DNA of 64,000 nt, from assembly GCF_000149955.1 (NCBI RefSeq), contig NC_030988.1, positions 1,760,109-1,824,108 of the forward strand, written 5' to 3'. Positions within the stretch are counted from its first letter, which is position 1, and each line of letters begins with the position of its first letter. Under the pieces are notes generated by a model. The model worked only from the letters and a program-made list of their open reading frames with translations. It did not search any database and was not told the DNA's origin. The stretch comes from Fusarium oxysporum f. sp. lycopersici 4287 (taxonomy: Eukaryota; Ascomycota; Sordariomycetes; Hypocreales; Nectriaceae). Below, piece by piece: positions 43,600-54,294 of the stretch. The translations under genes were made by a program, and so were the position numbers.

Positions 43600-46500
43600 A
43601 TGGCACACGTCAAGGCAAGCTACCTAGTGATGCACAACTTTATCGCAGCCTTCAACTGTGCCCCCTACCCTCTCAGACATTCTGCCATCCTTGACTCTGG
43701 ATCGACAATCCATATCTTTAATGAAGTATGCAGGTTCCTCAACTACCGACCGGCACCGTCTGGAGACTTCGTCTACGCAGGGGAGTCACCAGTGGCCATT
43801 CACGGGTACGGGAACGTGGATATTCGCGTTCAAGGACCTCAAGGACCCTCTCTTCTCAGATTGCGAGATGTAGCTCATTGCATAAACTTTGCATGCAATA
43901 TTGTGTCATACCGCCAGTTGCGGAAAAGGGGCTACTACTGGGATACCAAAGGGAATAACAACCAAATCCGCAGGAAAGATGATTCAATCCTCTGCACATT
44001 GACGGATCATTTCGACCAGTACGTACTGGAGTATATCGACAAATCAACAACGGCAGCGGCATTCCTAGCCAAACGGAAACAGTATGATTCGTGGACTAAA
44101 CGCCCTCCTCGCAGTGGAGACGAAACCTTTTGGCACCTTCGACTTGGACACCCAGGGCCTGAAGCACTCAAGCACCTCGTGGGCCAATGTCGGGGGGTGA
44201 AGATCAGAGGGATCTCCACGGTTGAGTGTGATGCTTGTGGAATGGCGAAGGTGAAGCGCCAAGTCCGTCGACAAAGACGAGTTCCACCCGAGAAGGCTGG
44301 AATCCGACTCGCTATTGATTTCCACGACATGAGTGGGGATCCAGGCTACACTTCAGCTATGCTGGTCACCGACCGTTACTCTGGCTATATCTGGGACTAT
44401 TATCTTCCCGATCGAACTGCACCAACGCTTATCGGTGCACTTGAGCATCTACTCAGAACACTAGAGCGACAACTCCAGTGTAGGCCCGAAGTCATCGAGT
44501 GTGATAACGAGATCCCGGATAGTCACCAGGTAAGTGACTTCCTCAGTATCAAAAACGGGATGCGCCTAGAGCCCTCCGCGCCATATGCCCAAAGTCAAAA
44601 TGGCGGCGCAGAGCGCTCGGGGGGTGTGATCAAGGAGAAAGCTCGTGCAATGAGAGCTGGAGCAAAGCTGCCTTCGTTCCTTTGGGTTGAGATCTGGCGC
44701 GCTGCCGTATACCTATACAATAGGACACCCAAGTATATCTACAATTGGAAGACGCCATATGAGCGTTTCTACACTTACTTTGCCTTTAGGGACGGCGTGG
44801 TTGTCACGGAGCGTAAGCCCGATCAAACACACCTACGCGTGTATGGCTGTAAAGCCTTTGCGATGACGACCGATGCTTTGAAAAAGAAGAATCGGCGACA
44901 ACGACTCAATCCCCGAGGGTGGATAGGATACCTGGTCGGGTATAACTCGACAAACATCTACAGGGTCTGGAATCCGTTGACCAACAAGGTCATCTCCACT
45001 AGAGACGTGATCTTCAACGAGAAGGAGACGTTCTCTGGGGATGTCCAACACCTCAAGGATGATTTAAAAGAACTAAACGAGGAAGAACTTATTCAGCATC
45101 TCACTGATGCAGAGGTCCCACAGGGATCTAGCATCAATCTGGATGCTTCTACCCAAGAAGAAGACGAGGAATTAAGCGCCTTGCCTGAAGGACTAGCGTT
45201 TGAGCGGGAGGCTGCAAGTTATCCACATAGAGGGTTTGAACGTGATCTCACGATTACGCAGGGTGAGACTGGCAGGACACTAGTCGTAGGAGATCGCAAT
45301 CGAGAAGAGCCTGACGGGACTGATCACCCCTACACGACCGCTCGATTCACTCCCTACCTGACCCCGGAGACTTGCCCTCTACGGCCTGCTGCCCTTCTGG
45401 TCGCTACTATCAGAGAACCTCCCGTGAGGAAGGAGGGGGAAAACCCCCCTCAGTTACGAGCTGCGAAGATGGTGCATGTCCCACCTAGCGCTGGCACTTC
45501 CCCGGGACGAGACGGCGCAAATGGAGCCCCTCGTGTCATTTCAACTCCGAGCAGTTACTGGGAGGCCGCATTTAATGCCGGTCGACTCGCATCTGTGAAA
45601 GGGACCTGGAATGGCAAGGTGGTGAGTAAGCGGAAGCTCGAGAAGCAGGCGAGCTCGGCCAGCTGCCACCCTGATAGCGGAGAACCTCAGTTTACGGGAA
45701 GTCGAGGGGAATCTACTAAGCTGATGGATTCTCCCAATCGCAAAACACAATCTGCAAAGCTGACAGATTTAGGTGACGGCCAACGCCGAATACACCGGCG
45801 AGACATGCCAATATTGCCAAAAAGGCATAAAGACCTCAAGAACCATCCACTAGGTGACCTATTCCGCGAGGCAGAAAAGACTCATCTTGAAAGCCATAAA
45901 GAAATGCGCTCCTGGCGTGAGGTTCAGAGAGAAGAAGCCGCAGGCAAGGAACTCCTGGACTGCATGTGGGTTTATGTATACAAGTTCGACAAGCACGGAT
46001 GGTTCACCAAGTGCAAGGCCCGGCTCGTTGTACGAGGCGATCAACAGGCCAAGTCGACACACGAGGATACCTATGCATCCACACTTGCCGGCAGATCTTT
46101 CCGAACACTCATGGCTATAGCTGCTCGCTTTGATTTAGAACTTCTCCAGTATGATGTCGTCAACGCCTTTGTCAATGCTGAACTGAAACAGGACGTCTAT
46201 ATGCGGATGCCCGGAGGCTACCGGAAGCCTGGCCTGATCCTCAAACTTCAGAAAGCACTATACGGCTTGCGCCAGTCACCATTACTTTGGCAAAAGGAAC
46301 TAACCACCACCCTTACGAACATTGGGTTCAAGTCTGTACCTCACGAGCCATGCTGTCTCTCGAAAGGAGGAATATTGATATTCTTCTATGTGGACGACCT
46401 CATTGTTGCCTACGAGAAGACCAATCAAAGATCGGTCGAATGGACGATAGGCAAGCTTCGAGAAAAGTACCAACTCTCTGGAGGAGATATGCTACAGTGG

Positions 46501-47427
46501 TTTCTTGGAATTGAGATTATTCGCGACCGAAACCAACGTCTGATTTGGCTGTCGCAATCGTCATTCGTGGATAAGATCACTAGTCATTTTAGGATTCAAG
46601 GGGGAAAGCCTTCCCTCACTCCAATGACCACGAAAGAACTTCTTCCGAACGAAGAGCGCGCATCAACAGCGTCAATACAGCAGTATCAACGCAAGACCGG
46701 ATCAGTGCTCTACCTGGCAGTAATCACTCGACCCGATATTGCCTTTGCTGTTTCTCGACTTTGTCGATTCAACATGAACCCGAGCGATGATCACCATGAG
46801 GCCTTGGACCACCTATTCCGGTATCTGCAAAACACCAGGGCACTTGCACTACAACTCGGCGGAACAGACACTTTTGATGTGTACAGTGACGCTTCCTTTG
46901 CCGACAACACAATCGATCGGAAGAGCTCGCAAGCCTACGTGATGAAGCTATTTGGAGGGACTATTGGATGGCGCGCCAACAAGCAGGACACCGTGACTAC
47001 CTCTACAACAGAGGCGGAGTTGCTGGCACTTGCGCAGGCTGCGAAGGAGTCCATGTTCATCTCCAGATTAATCACCGAGCTCGGCGTGACCCTTGACAAC
47101 AGAAGCATCATCATTCAGTGCGATAACGCGCAGACCATTCGGCTTATTAATTCCGACGTGGCGCTCCTGCAGACCAAACTTCGACACGTCGACATCCATA
47201 ACCACTGGCTACGCCAGGAAGCACTCGCTAACCGGATCTCGGTCCGGCATACTCCCACCACCGAGATGATTGCGGACGGCCTCACGAAGGCATTACCCGC
47301 TCAGCAGTTCCAGAAGTTCGTCATGCAGGTTGGCCTAGTGGATATTAACGATAAGATTCAAGAGAGAAGGTTCAAGGAGCTCACTGCGGAGGACTTTGTC
47401 AGAGCAGAGGAACAGCTTGATGGATGA
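43600..47427 (+). CDS. pol: copia Pol: protease, integrase, reverse transcriptase, RNase H
   Basis: 1275 codons without interruption. Protease: active-site motif DSGST at residues 32-36. GAG-pre-integrase zinc region: H-L-R-L-G-H…CDACG (about 178-212). Integrase core: D in AIDFHDMSG, D in ECDNE, E in GAERSGG (about 230-350). An RSP-rich linker (about 500-740) precedes the reverse transcriptase (WREVQREEAAGKELLDCMW; YVDD at 46387-46398) and RNase H (VYSDASFADN, TTEAELLALAQAAKE; about 1090-1180). Only 31 residues precede the protease site from the first ATG, which would be a poor independent start. Because it shares the gag frame and follows a single UGA, the natural product is probably Gag-Pol. 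No broken residue was seen. Confidence 0.95.
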   Translation: MAHVKASYLVMHNFIAAFNCAPYPLRHSAILDSGSTIHIFNEVCRFLNYRPAPSGDFVYAGESPVAIHGYGNVDIRVQGPQGPSLLRLRDVAHCINFACNIVSYRQLRKRGYYWDTKGNNNQIRRKDDSILCTLTDHFDQYVLEYIDKSTTAAAFLAKRKQYDSWTKRPPRSGDETFWHLRLGHPGPEALKHLVGQCRGVKIRGISTVECDACGMAKVKRQVRRQRRVPPEKAGIRLAIDFHDMSGDPGYTSAMLVTDRYSGYIWDYYLPDRTAPTLIGALEHLLRTLERQLQCRPEVIECDNEIPDSHQVSDFLSIKNGMRLEPSAPYAQSQNGGAERSGGVIKEKARAMRAGAKLPSFLWVEIWRAAVYLYNRTPKYIYNWKTPYERFYTYFAFRDGVVVTERKPDQTHLRVYGCKAFAMTTDALKKKNRRQRLNPRGWIGYLVGYNSTNIYRVWNPLTNKVISTRDVIFNEKETFSGDVQHLKDDLKELNEEELIQHLTDAEVPQGSSINLDASTQEEDEELSALPEGLAFEREAASYPHRGFERDLTITQGETGRTLVVGDRNREEPDGTDHPYTTARFTPYLTPETCPLRPAALLVATIREPPVRKEGENPPQLRAAKMVHVPPSAGTSPGRDGANGAPRVISTPSSYWEAAFNAGRLASVKGTWNGKVVSKRKLEKQASSASCHPDSGEPQFTGSRGESTKLMDSPNRKTQSAKLTDLGDGQRRIHRRDMPILPKRHKDLKNHPLGDLFREAEKTHLESHKEMRSWREVQREEAAGKELLDCMWVYVYKFDKHGWFTKCKARLVVRGDQQAKSTHEDTYASTLAGRSFRTLMAIAARFDLELLQYDVVNAFVNAELKQDVYMRMPGGYRKPGLILKLQKALYGLRQSPLLWQKELTTTLTNIGFKSVPHEPCCLSKGGILIFFYVDDLIVAYEKTNQRSVEWTIGKLREKYQLSGGDMLQWFLGIEIIRDRNQRLIWLSQSSFVDKITSHFRIQGGKPSLTPMTTKELLPNEERASTASIQQYQRKTGSVLYLAVITRPDIAFAVSRLCRFNMNPSDDHHEALDHLFRYLQNTRALALQLGGTDTFDVYSDASFADNTIDRKSSQAYVMKLFGGTIGWRANKQDTVTTSTTEAELLALAQAAKESMFISRLITELGVTLDNRSIIIQCDNAQTIRLINSDVALLQTKLRHVDIHNHWLRQEALANRISVRHTPTTEMIADGLTKALPAQQFQKFVMQVGLVDINDKIQERRFKELTAEDFVRAEEQLDG

Positions 47428-47515
47428 GCCGAATAAGGGATCGGAAGGATGGCCAACCTGACAATAGGAATACGGACTGCACAGACTGAGCCACGATGGC
47501 CAGTCTGGGGGGGTG

Positions 47516-47665
47516 TGTTGAACAGGTGCTGGGGTCTCACGTGCAAGCAGGGATACTTTAAGATTACAGCCGAAATGGTAAAACCTCTAAGGGGTAGATT
47601 TCAACAGAACACAAGATGAATACACCAATTCACATCAATGAACCGAATACACGTAATGTCTGACA
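47516..47665 (+). repeat. copia copy 2, 3' LTR
   Basis: 150 bp, TGTTGAACAGG…GTCTGACA, preceded by the polypurine tract TCTGGGGGGGTG. Confidence 0.95.
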
Positions 47666-47905
47666 TTATGGCCCGATCTTTTGCCCTGTGGTTTAACGGC
47701 TTGTGCAACCGTTACATAATATATATAATAATTATTATTATTATAAAAAGCTTCATATTAAGACATATACTATATTAAATAAAATTAAGTTAATAATAAG
47801 CTGTTAAGTCTTAAAAACCTAAAAAGTAGTCTTAAGAACGATTAATCTTGTTATATAAAAAAGGCAGCTTTTCCTATTACTAATATAATATTTTCTATTA
47901 TTTAT
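47666..47905. other. AT-rich remnant, probably MITE interior, with LINE target copy
   Basis: Very AT-rich and non-coding. Its last 15 bp (47891-47905, TTTTCTATTATTTAT) are the left target duplication of LINE copy B. Confidence 0.55.
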
Positions 47906-47951
47906 GTTATGTTATGTTATGTTATGTTATGTTATGTATATTTTTCGTCCG

Positions 47952-47966
47952 GGGGCCGTAGGCCCC
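47952..47966 (-). promoter_or_regulatory. LINE copy B 3' hairpin before the pentamer tail
   Basis: GGGGCCGTAGGCCCC, identical to copy A (8251-8265), with 6-bp stem and 3-nt loop, next to the TATAC and CATAA-repeat tail. Candidate RT recognition stem-loop. Confidence 0.6.
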
Positions 47967-48435
47967 GAGTCCCCTGCTGGGGCACAGGACGTGCTGAGCT
48001 AGAGAATTGGGGATCTATCTATAAGCTAATTACAGAAATACCATTGGCTACAAGGGCGATTAGTCATTCGCGACGCGAAATTAGTCTTCCCTCAGATTCC
48101 AATTTTTGCAACCGCGTTAGTAGACCAAACACACTCTATCCAGCATCTCATCGGCACAAATGGCGCATCCTATCGAGCTTGTTACCCGTCAGCGGGATGA
48201 CAAGGCGCAGCCGGGACATTACAGCCGCTTTTGGAGCCTGATATCAGGGAGGCTGAGATCAGCCTGTGCATGCGGCAGCTTGAAACTGCCTCAAGGTAGT
48301 CGCGGCCAAATGAGGGGCGTTGGCCCGCCCTTCATCTGGCCGTGAGTATATGAGAGAGAAAGGAAAGGTAACAAGGAAATACGTCGATGGTAGAGAAAGA
48401 AAGAGAGTCGCGAGTGCTTCTCAAGTCGTGGGCGC

Positions 48436-51400
48436 CTAGTAGCGAGGGCAAATTTTCCCAAAGAACGCGCTGTCTTTAGACAGATCGATAAACTTGGTAA
48501 AGTCTCTTCCTATTGCTAGATTGACTGCTGCATTCGGTGAGGGTGCTAGCCTCATCCGTTGACGCTGCGGTACCTTTCTGCAGTAGAAGATATGATCCGG
48601 TGCTTTGCGTCGGCCGCATGAGCAGACCAGGCGCGCATCGCCGTGGTCGAACCTCTCGTGATACGCGGCGAAGTCCCCGTGGAGGGACCTCGCTGCCAGC
48701 AAGTGGTGTAAGGCTGCGCGCGGGAGCGTCAGCTCTGGTGGGCAGCCTGTAGTCGCCTTGAGGTTGAGTCTCTTGTATTGCTCAGGAGCGGAGGTAGACC
48801 ACCACGTCTCGAATCCTTCTTTTGGTTTTTGTCTCGCGATCCGTCGTAGGTAAGCCAGCGTTGGTTGAGCACCTTCAGGTTCGAGGAGTGATGACGCTGC
48901 TTTTGCCAGTTTATCGGCCTGTTCATTGCCAGGGATAGAGGAGTGTCCTGGGACCCAGAGTACTTGTGTGGCTCCGTGCGATGCCGCTAGAGCCTGAAAC
49001 TCGAGAAAGACGTCTTGAGAGGAGTCGGAGGGCGTGCCTCGCAGGCACGTGGCGGCCGCGAGGTTATCTAGACAGATGAAAATGGTTTGCGCTGCTGACC
49101 CTTGCAGGTTCAGGGCAGCTTTGAGGCCCTCTAATGCCCCAGTAGCTTCAGCGTCGAAGACCTCGGCAGGCCCAAGGCGACCTGATCCATCGAAGATGGG
49201 GACATTGTTCTGATGAATGGTGAAGCCGTAGCTTGCAGCTCCTTCCGAGGATAGAGAGCCATCTGAGTATACGACCAAGGTGAGCGGGTCGAGTCTCTCA
49301 ACCCAGTGGAGGAAGGCGCCAGTCGATTTCTCTTTTGACGCCATCTGGAGTGGAGGCATCTGTTCTTGATGGAAGCATCGCTGGACGAGTTTTGGCCGCT
49401 CGCAGGGCGCAAGCAGCTCGTCTGTGCGTCGGAGACGTGTCCTGAAGACACTTTTTGTCTGTATTTGATATCTTCGTTTGATGAGGTCGTGGTAGGTAGG
49501 TCGGTCAGGCGGTCGACGCGGGCGCGTTCGGCACGCCAGAGGGTGAGCCTCGTCTAGCGATTTGAGTCGTGCGGCGAATCTTAGTCGCTTTGCTTCGAGC
49601 AATTGGTCAATTGGTGGTATACCGCTTTCCCTATGTAGGATGGCGGTGGGAGTCGTCTTCCAGACAGGTAGTATCGCTCTCATGGCCTGATTCATGGCTT
49701 TGTTCATTATTTGTATGAGATGCTGATTGCTCGACGGTAGTTCCTTTGTGGGCTGATTCCATCGCGGCCTAGTGCTGCCTGGATACCACGCCTCCAAGCC
49801 GTGAAGTAGCACTGGCTCGACACATGCTCTGACAGCACTTCGAACGGCGCTCGGTAGAGGGCCGTGTATCGTGTTAGTGAGACCCCGTAAATGATAGGCT
49901 ACTGCCTTCGCTTTAGCCGCCCACTTCTCGACATGCAGTCGGAAAGATAGCCTGCTGTCCAGCCAGATGCCCAGCCAGCGCAGCGCTGATTCGGGGTGCT
50001 TCTCTACATCGCCATGACGTACTGCTGGGGCAGTCCTGAGTGTTCTACGGGAGAAGTGCATGACTTCGGTCTTCTTCGTGTCGAAGGAAACGCCGTTCGC
50101 CGCGCCCCATCGCACCATCTCCTCAATGGAACTGGATGCCATGGCAGTAGTCTCGTCTACCGTGTCGCCTATGGACAGGATGGCCGTGTCGTCTGCATAG
50201 CCGAAGCGACCCCGGGGATTGCCCAGTCGATAGATTGGCTCAGTGTAGAGCAGAAAGAGGATCGGCGATGCCGGCGACCCCTGAGGGAGGCCGCACTGTA
50301 GGGGAGAAGAGGGCGTGACGGTGTCTTGGTACCTGACACGCGCAGACCGGCCGCTCATGAAGGAGCCAGCCCAGCGAGCCAAATGGTTAGGCCAGCCCTG
50401 TTCGCGAAGACGCAGGACGAGCCTATTGCACATGACGGTATCGAAAGCACCCTGGATATCCATTGTGACTAGAGTCGCCACTTTCTTGCTTGCAAACGCT
50501 TCTTCGATGTCATGTATCAGGGCTGTCACCAGGTCTGTTGCCGACCTCTTGGGCAACGCCCCCGTTTGCTGTGGGTGAAGGACGCTGAAGTGCACCGTTG
50601 CCCAGGCCAGACGGCGTGCGATCAGCCGCTCGAGTCCCTTGCCGAGACAAGAGAGCAGCGAGATTGGTCGCCATGCTCGTGGCTCTGTGAGGTCTCTGCG
50701 CCCCGGTTTTGCGATCATGACCACCTCCGCCTCCTTGAATACTTTTGGATGATGGCCTGTTGCAAGGCATCTTGCGAAGAGACGGCGGACGTGTGTCCCG
50801 ATGATATGCCATACTGCCTCGAGAAGTTTGACTGTGATGTTGTCCGATCCCGGGGACGTGTTGCCTGTGCTTAGGGTTGCGTACTGCGCCTCTTCCATGG
50901 AGATCTCTGAAGGGAACGGTATCGGTCTACGAGGAGTGACAGGCGTCCAAGGGTTTGCAATGTCGTCCTCTGCAGTTCTTCGTTCTAACGTAGCCTGTCG
51001 GAGTGCATTGGCTTTGTCTATCTGGGTCTCATAGACAACATTGTCGACTTGTAGCGGTGGAGGCTGAAAGGCTCCAGGGGATTTCAGCCACCGGACAGCT
51101 TTGAAAACAGCGCTGCTGCTGGAGAAGCTATCGATGAGGTTCCGCCAATACTTCCTTTTAGCACGACGGACTACACGGTGAAAGTCTCTCTTGGCCATCT
51201 GGACATCTTGGTTGAAGCCCAGAGGGTAGCTACGTCTGATGGCTCGAAAAGTAGCCGCGGCGTCGGCGCACTCCTCCGTCCACCAGGGAGCTGGACGTCC
51301 ACCTTTGCGTGCAGGCCGGCCAGATGCTTTTGCTGCTGATGTTAGTAGATTTACGAGTGCCGACGCAAGCTCGTCTAGTTCCGCAGGGGTCGAATGTGAC

Positions 51401-52195
51401 AGGGGGATTTCCGTGGCTCCAAGTTCTACGATCTCGACGAATCGTTTGAGCTCGTCTTCCGTCGTCACTCGAATCTTGGCCGGCTGCATCGGAGTCGATC
51501 TAATATCAGGGAAGGTCAAGCTGAGTGTGAAATGGTCGGAGCTAGTGGCGAGGTGGTCCTCGACAGTAGCTTCGGCCAGCGGCAGGTTGGTGAATGCAAG
51601 ATCGATTGTGTTGCCGTGCGGATTTGTCGGTATGTCTAGAGTATTGAGAAGGTTGAGGGTCGTTCTCTGACGTCCAGTCTGCAATTTCTTGGCCGCGATT
51701 CGTAGCTTGGCCCGTCTGCCAACTATGGTGTCTGGCATTGAAATCGCCAGCGACGAGGCAGCGCTCCGGCACAGGCCATCGAAGTAGCGTGTTCAAGGCG
51801 TCCTTCTCGTCGTTCTGGCGATAAAAGTTGACTATCGTCATGCCGTTGACTGTGATCCAAAGAATGTCACGTGTCTCAAAGGGGCGAATCTGGTCAGCCA
51901 GAAGTCTTGGGTCTCGTCGAACATATGTCATCACTCTAGGCCGAGTGTCGTTGCTGTTCCACATGTCGACTGGCGTGAACGTGTCGTACGCAGGATGTGT
52001 CTTGGTTAGGCAGCGGGCTTTAGTATGAGCTGTCCACGGCTCCTGCAGGAGTGCAATGTCATATCGTTCCGAGTCGGCTAGCGCCAGGGCGCAGTCGTGG
52101 GCTGGTGGGATCTTGCCGACGTTGGCCTGGAAGACCTTGAGTGGCTTCTTATCGTTCTTTCGTGTCTGCGAGTACCTATTCCTGGTCATAGTCAT
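48436..52195 (-). pseudogene. LINE copy B ORF2: endonuclease-RT-RNase H, one frameshift
   Basis: ATG at 52195 opens the APE endonuclease (FQANVGKIPP, LLQEPW, AGDFNARHHSW). An extra G in the run 51657-51659, absent from copy A, shifts the frame. The remaining 1090 codons then run to 48436 without a stop: TIDLAFTNLP and TSSDHFTLS (end of endonuclease), reverse transcriptase (GLPQGSPASPILF; YADD at 50188-50199), RNase H (VVYSDGSL, FICLDN, WVPGHSSIPGNEQAD) and CSCGRRKAPDHIFYC. Copy A has the correct frame at this place but carries a nonsense codon nearby, so neither is intact, although each is sound where the other fails. Confidence 0.94.
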
Positions 52196-53816
52196 GAGTA
52201 CGGCTTGTCAGGATTATACGACGCTTCTTCTTCGGTGAGCTTTAGTCCATGATGCTCAGGCTCCTCCTCTGCTTCGTAGGTAGCCCGGGGAGCTGTGGCC
52301 ACCATGATGCACGAGGGTGCTCCCGACGCAGCTGGACTCGGAGCGTGAGCGTCTGGCTGTTCATCTAGTCCGGATGTCGCCCCTTTCGCAGCTCAGCCGC
52401 TCCTTGTTGGGTTTCCATATGCGTCTCTAGTTGTGTTTCTGAATATCGTTGCCGGTATGTTTCCGCGCCCACCATTCGGACGTGTTCTCGTTGTTCTTTG
52501 GTAAGCCGGCGAAGGACGCCGCGTACTTTCTTCGGCCGAGCTGGGCACTTACTAAGGCTGGCCTCGTGGGGCCCTAAGCAGTTGACGCACTGTTCTGGTG
52601 CAGCACAGCCGTCTGCGATATGGTCAGTCATGCCACAACGTCGGCAGACTGGCTGTCTACGGCAGTTGCGGGCAAAGTGGTAGTCCCAGCACGTTTTGCA
52701 CTGTTTAGGTTGGACGGTTTTGTCTATGAGTCTGGCTGCACGGCTGCCAAAGAGGGACCAGAATCTCTTGGTGGGCTTGAGAAAGGACACAAGTAGAGTC
52801 TTGGTCAAGGGATTATCCGAGAATTGTCTCCCAGTACGTATATCAACGGGCTTGAGCCCTGTCTGGATTTCTATCTCATCGCTGACAACGCTGTCACTAT
52901 CCACCTCATTGCCGCGAAAGTCAGTCAGTCTTCTGGGAAAGTCTGAGACCACATAAGTGTGCCATTCCTTGTTCGTTTCTACTGCCATAGCTCCCAGCTC
53001 AGCCGCCCACTCGGCCCGCTTCTCTACGAGAAAGTCGCGCGTTTCGAGGTCGGCAGCCAGGATGGCCCATCCTGATCTGACTTCAAACACCTGTCGGATC
53101 TTGTCTGAGACGGCGCCGAGTTTTTCCCGGATCAGGGTCCGGATTGCATAGCCACTATGGGTCCTGGCCGGAGCTCCGGCTTCTAGACGGATGAAGACAC
53201 GGAGGTCTTGTCGGGGTGGAGCGATGGTCGATTGTTGCCCTTGGCGATGAAGTGGGTCAGATTGTCGGTGTTGTTGTTGTTGATGTTGGGGAGTTGGGCG
53301 GGCGTGGTCAGTGGGGAGCGAGGCGGCGACGCTGCTGTAGGTAGGCTTAGAAGCTGGTGCATCGCCGGAAAGCTCTTGTTTCCAAATGCCGAGGAAGCTG
53401 TCGGCGAATTGCCGAGCGAAACGTCGCTGCGGTCCAGCGGTGAATTGCTGAGCGGCTTCTTCAAACTTGGCGCAGAAGGCCTGGAAAACCATCAGCTTGG
53501 CGTTGTACTCTTCCACGCGCTCGCGGGCGAGGTCATTGGCCGATTTGATAATAGAGATTGGCTGATCATAGATCGATGTGGGGTTGGCACGCTCAGCTCC
53601 TTCCGCAGCTGCAGCAGTGGTGGCGGCGTTGAGTGGTGAGGACGGTGTCTGCGCCGTCCGCCCGAGGCCGGGTGAAACACCAACGGGACCGTTGACGATT
53701 GCAGGGCTGTTTTGCAGGAGAGCTGCACGGGCTTCTCGGTTTAGATTGGCGGGAGTGTGGATCCCAAGATCAAAGCGATCCGAGACAGCGGGCGGGCTCG
53801 TCATGGACGAGGCCAT
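52192..53816 (-). pseudogene. LINE copy B ORF1 (Gag-like), late frameshift
   Basis: The frame from ATG 53816 is open for 483 codons to TAG at 52365. A frameshift near 52375-52390, compared with copy A, cuts off the last about 60 residues; the correct C-terminal frame (GAPSCIMVATAPRATYEAEE) reads on to TGA at 52192-52194. Contents: Ala/Pro-rich N-terminus, coiled-coil-like helix (about 90-130), Gln-rich stretch (HQQQQHRQ), an RRM-like or Gag domain (about 210-340) and three CCHC knuckles (CKTCWDYHFARNC, CRRCGMTDHIADGC, CVNCLGPHEASLSKC). The natural TGA overlaps the ATGA of ORF2. The truncated product may still bind RNA because all three knuckles precede the break. Confidence 0.92.
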
Positions 53817-54126
53817 CGCCGCGGCTTGCGGCTGCGCGAAGAGCAGGTTGGGTCGTTTGTTGTGCGCTTGTTAAGGATCTTGGTGCAGGCAAGGGCCACT
53901 TTCTTAACACTTGTATGCCAAGAAAGTGTGATGACAAAGGAAGGTGTTTTCTATTATTTATTTTAGCTAAAAAAGTGTTATAGGGTAAGCTGTTTTTAGG
54001 TAGCACAGTATAGTGAGACACTCGCTTGACTGAGGCACTCGCTTATCATGTACGTTATACAATTTATGGCAACTCAAACCATAAATATATCTTCAGATCT
54101 CGATCAAATACAAGAGGTCGATTCCT

Positions 54127-54294
54127 ATGATGAGAAGAGCTTCTATAAGCAACACGAAGGCCCCTGCACGGACTCCAAGGAGCCTGCCGGAGCCGATGAT
54201 TATCCAGCTGATAAATATCGCGGCTTCAATTTCAGCCCTTTTATTGTGCAACCTTGCCATTATTATATTCGTTATTTACCTCCATCAAGGCTGA
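54127..54294 (+). CDS. possible 55-aa single-pass membrane peptide
   Basis: ATG ATG at 54127 opens a 55-codon frame: a basic N-terminus (RRASISNTKAPARTPRSLPE) followed by a long hydrophobic segment (IAASISALLLCNLAIIIFVI). It lies 70 bp outside the MITE X' end. The composition is suggestive, but the overlapping frame is also open, and length alone does not separate it from chance. Confidence 0.2.
   Translation: MMRRASISNTKAPARTPRSLPEPMIIQLINIAASISALLLCNLAIIIFVIYLHQG

Larger units (their letters stand above)
42122..47665 (+). mobile_element. Ty1/copia retrotransposon, copy 2, full length
   Basis: LTRs 42122-42273 (152 bp, a CA insertion) and 47516-47665 (150 bp) are nearly identical, and gag and pol are open. 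A G-rich polypurine tract precedes the 3' LTR. Order protease-integrase-RT-RNase H defines copia. The flanking pentamers (ACATT and TTATG) do not match. It appears young and potentially able to encode all functions if the UGA between gag and pol is suppressed. Confidence 0.96.
47906..53946 (-). mobile_element. Tad-like LINE, copy B, nearly full length
   Basis: Flanked by an exact 15-bp duplication, TTTTCTATTATTTAT, at 47891-47905 and 53947-53961. The 3' end (left on this map) is a run of TTATG pentamers; the 5' end is at about 53946, giving a 5' UTR of only about 130 nt before ORF1. Because the duplication is complete and ORF1 is full length, this is a genuine full-size copy of 6.0 kb. Both ORFs carry one frameshift, so it cannot move by itself. 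Confidence 0.94.
41108..54057. mobile_element. MITE X' (second X copy) inflated by nested insertions
   Basis: The left 124 bp (from TA-ACGTACATGATAAGC, GAGTGTCTCA, GACAAGC, GAGTGTCTCA) match MITE X at 32723. A matching right end stands 13 kb away at 53962-54057: its inner sequence TTTTAGCTAAAAAAGTG…GGGTAAGCTG and terminal repeat ending TATCATGTACGT-TA equal the right end of X. Between them are MITE Z, a solo LTR, copia copy 2 and LINE copy B. LINE B certainly entered the right half, as the joined target equals X. That the two ends were one element is inference, since the middle is rearranged. Confidence 0.7.

Noticed and set aside
47905..47940. TTATG tandem array as a telomere-like or independent satellite
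   Set aside because: It is the 3' tail of the LINE, found at the same place in copy A.
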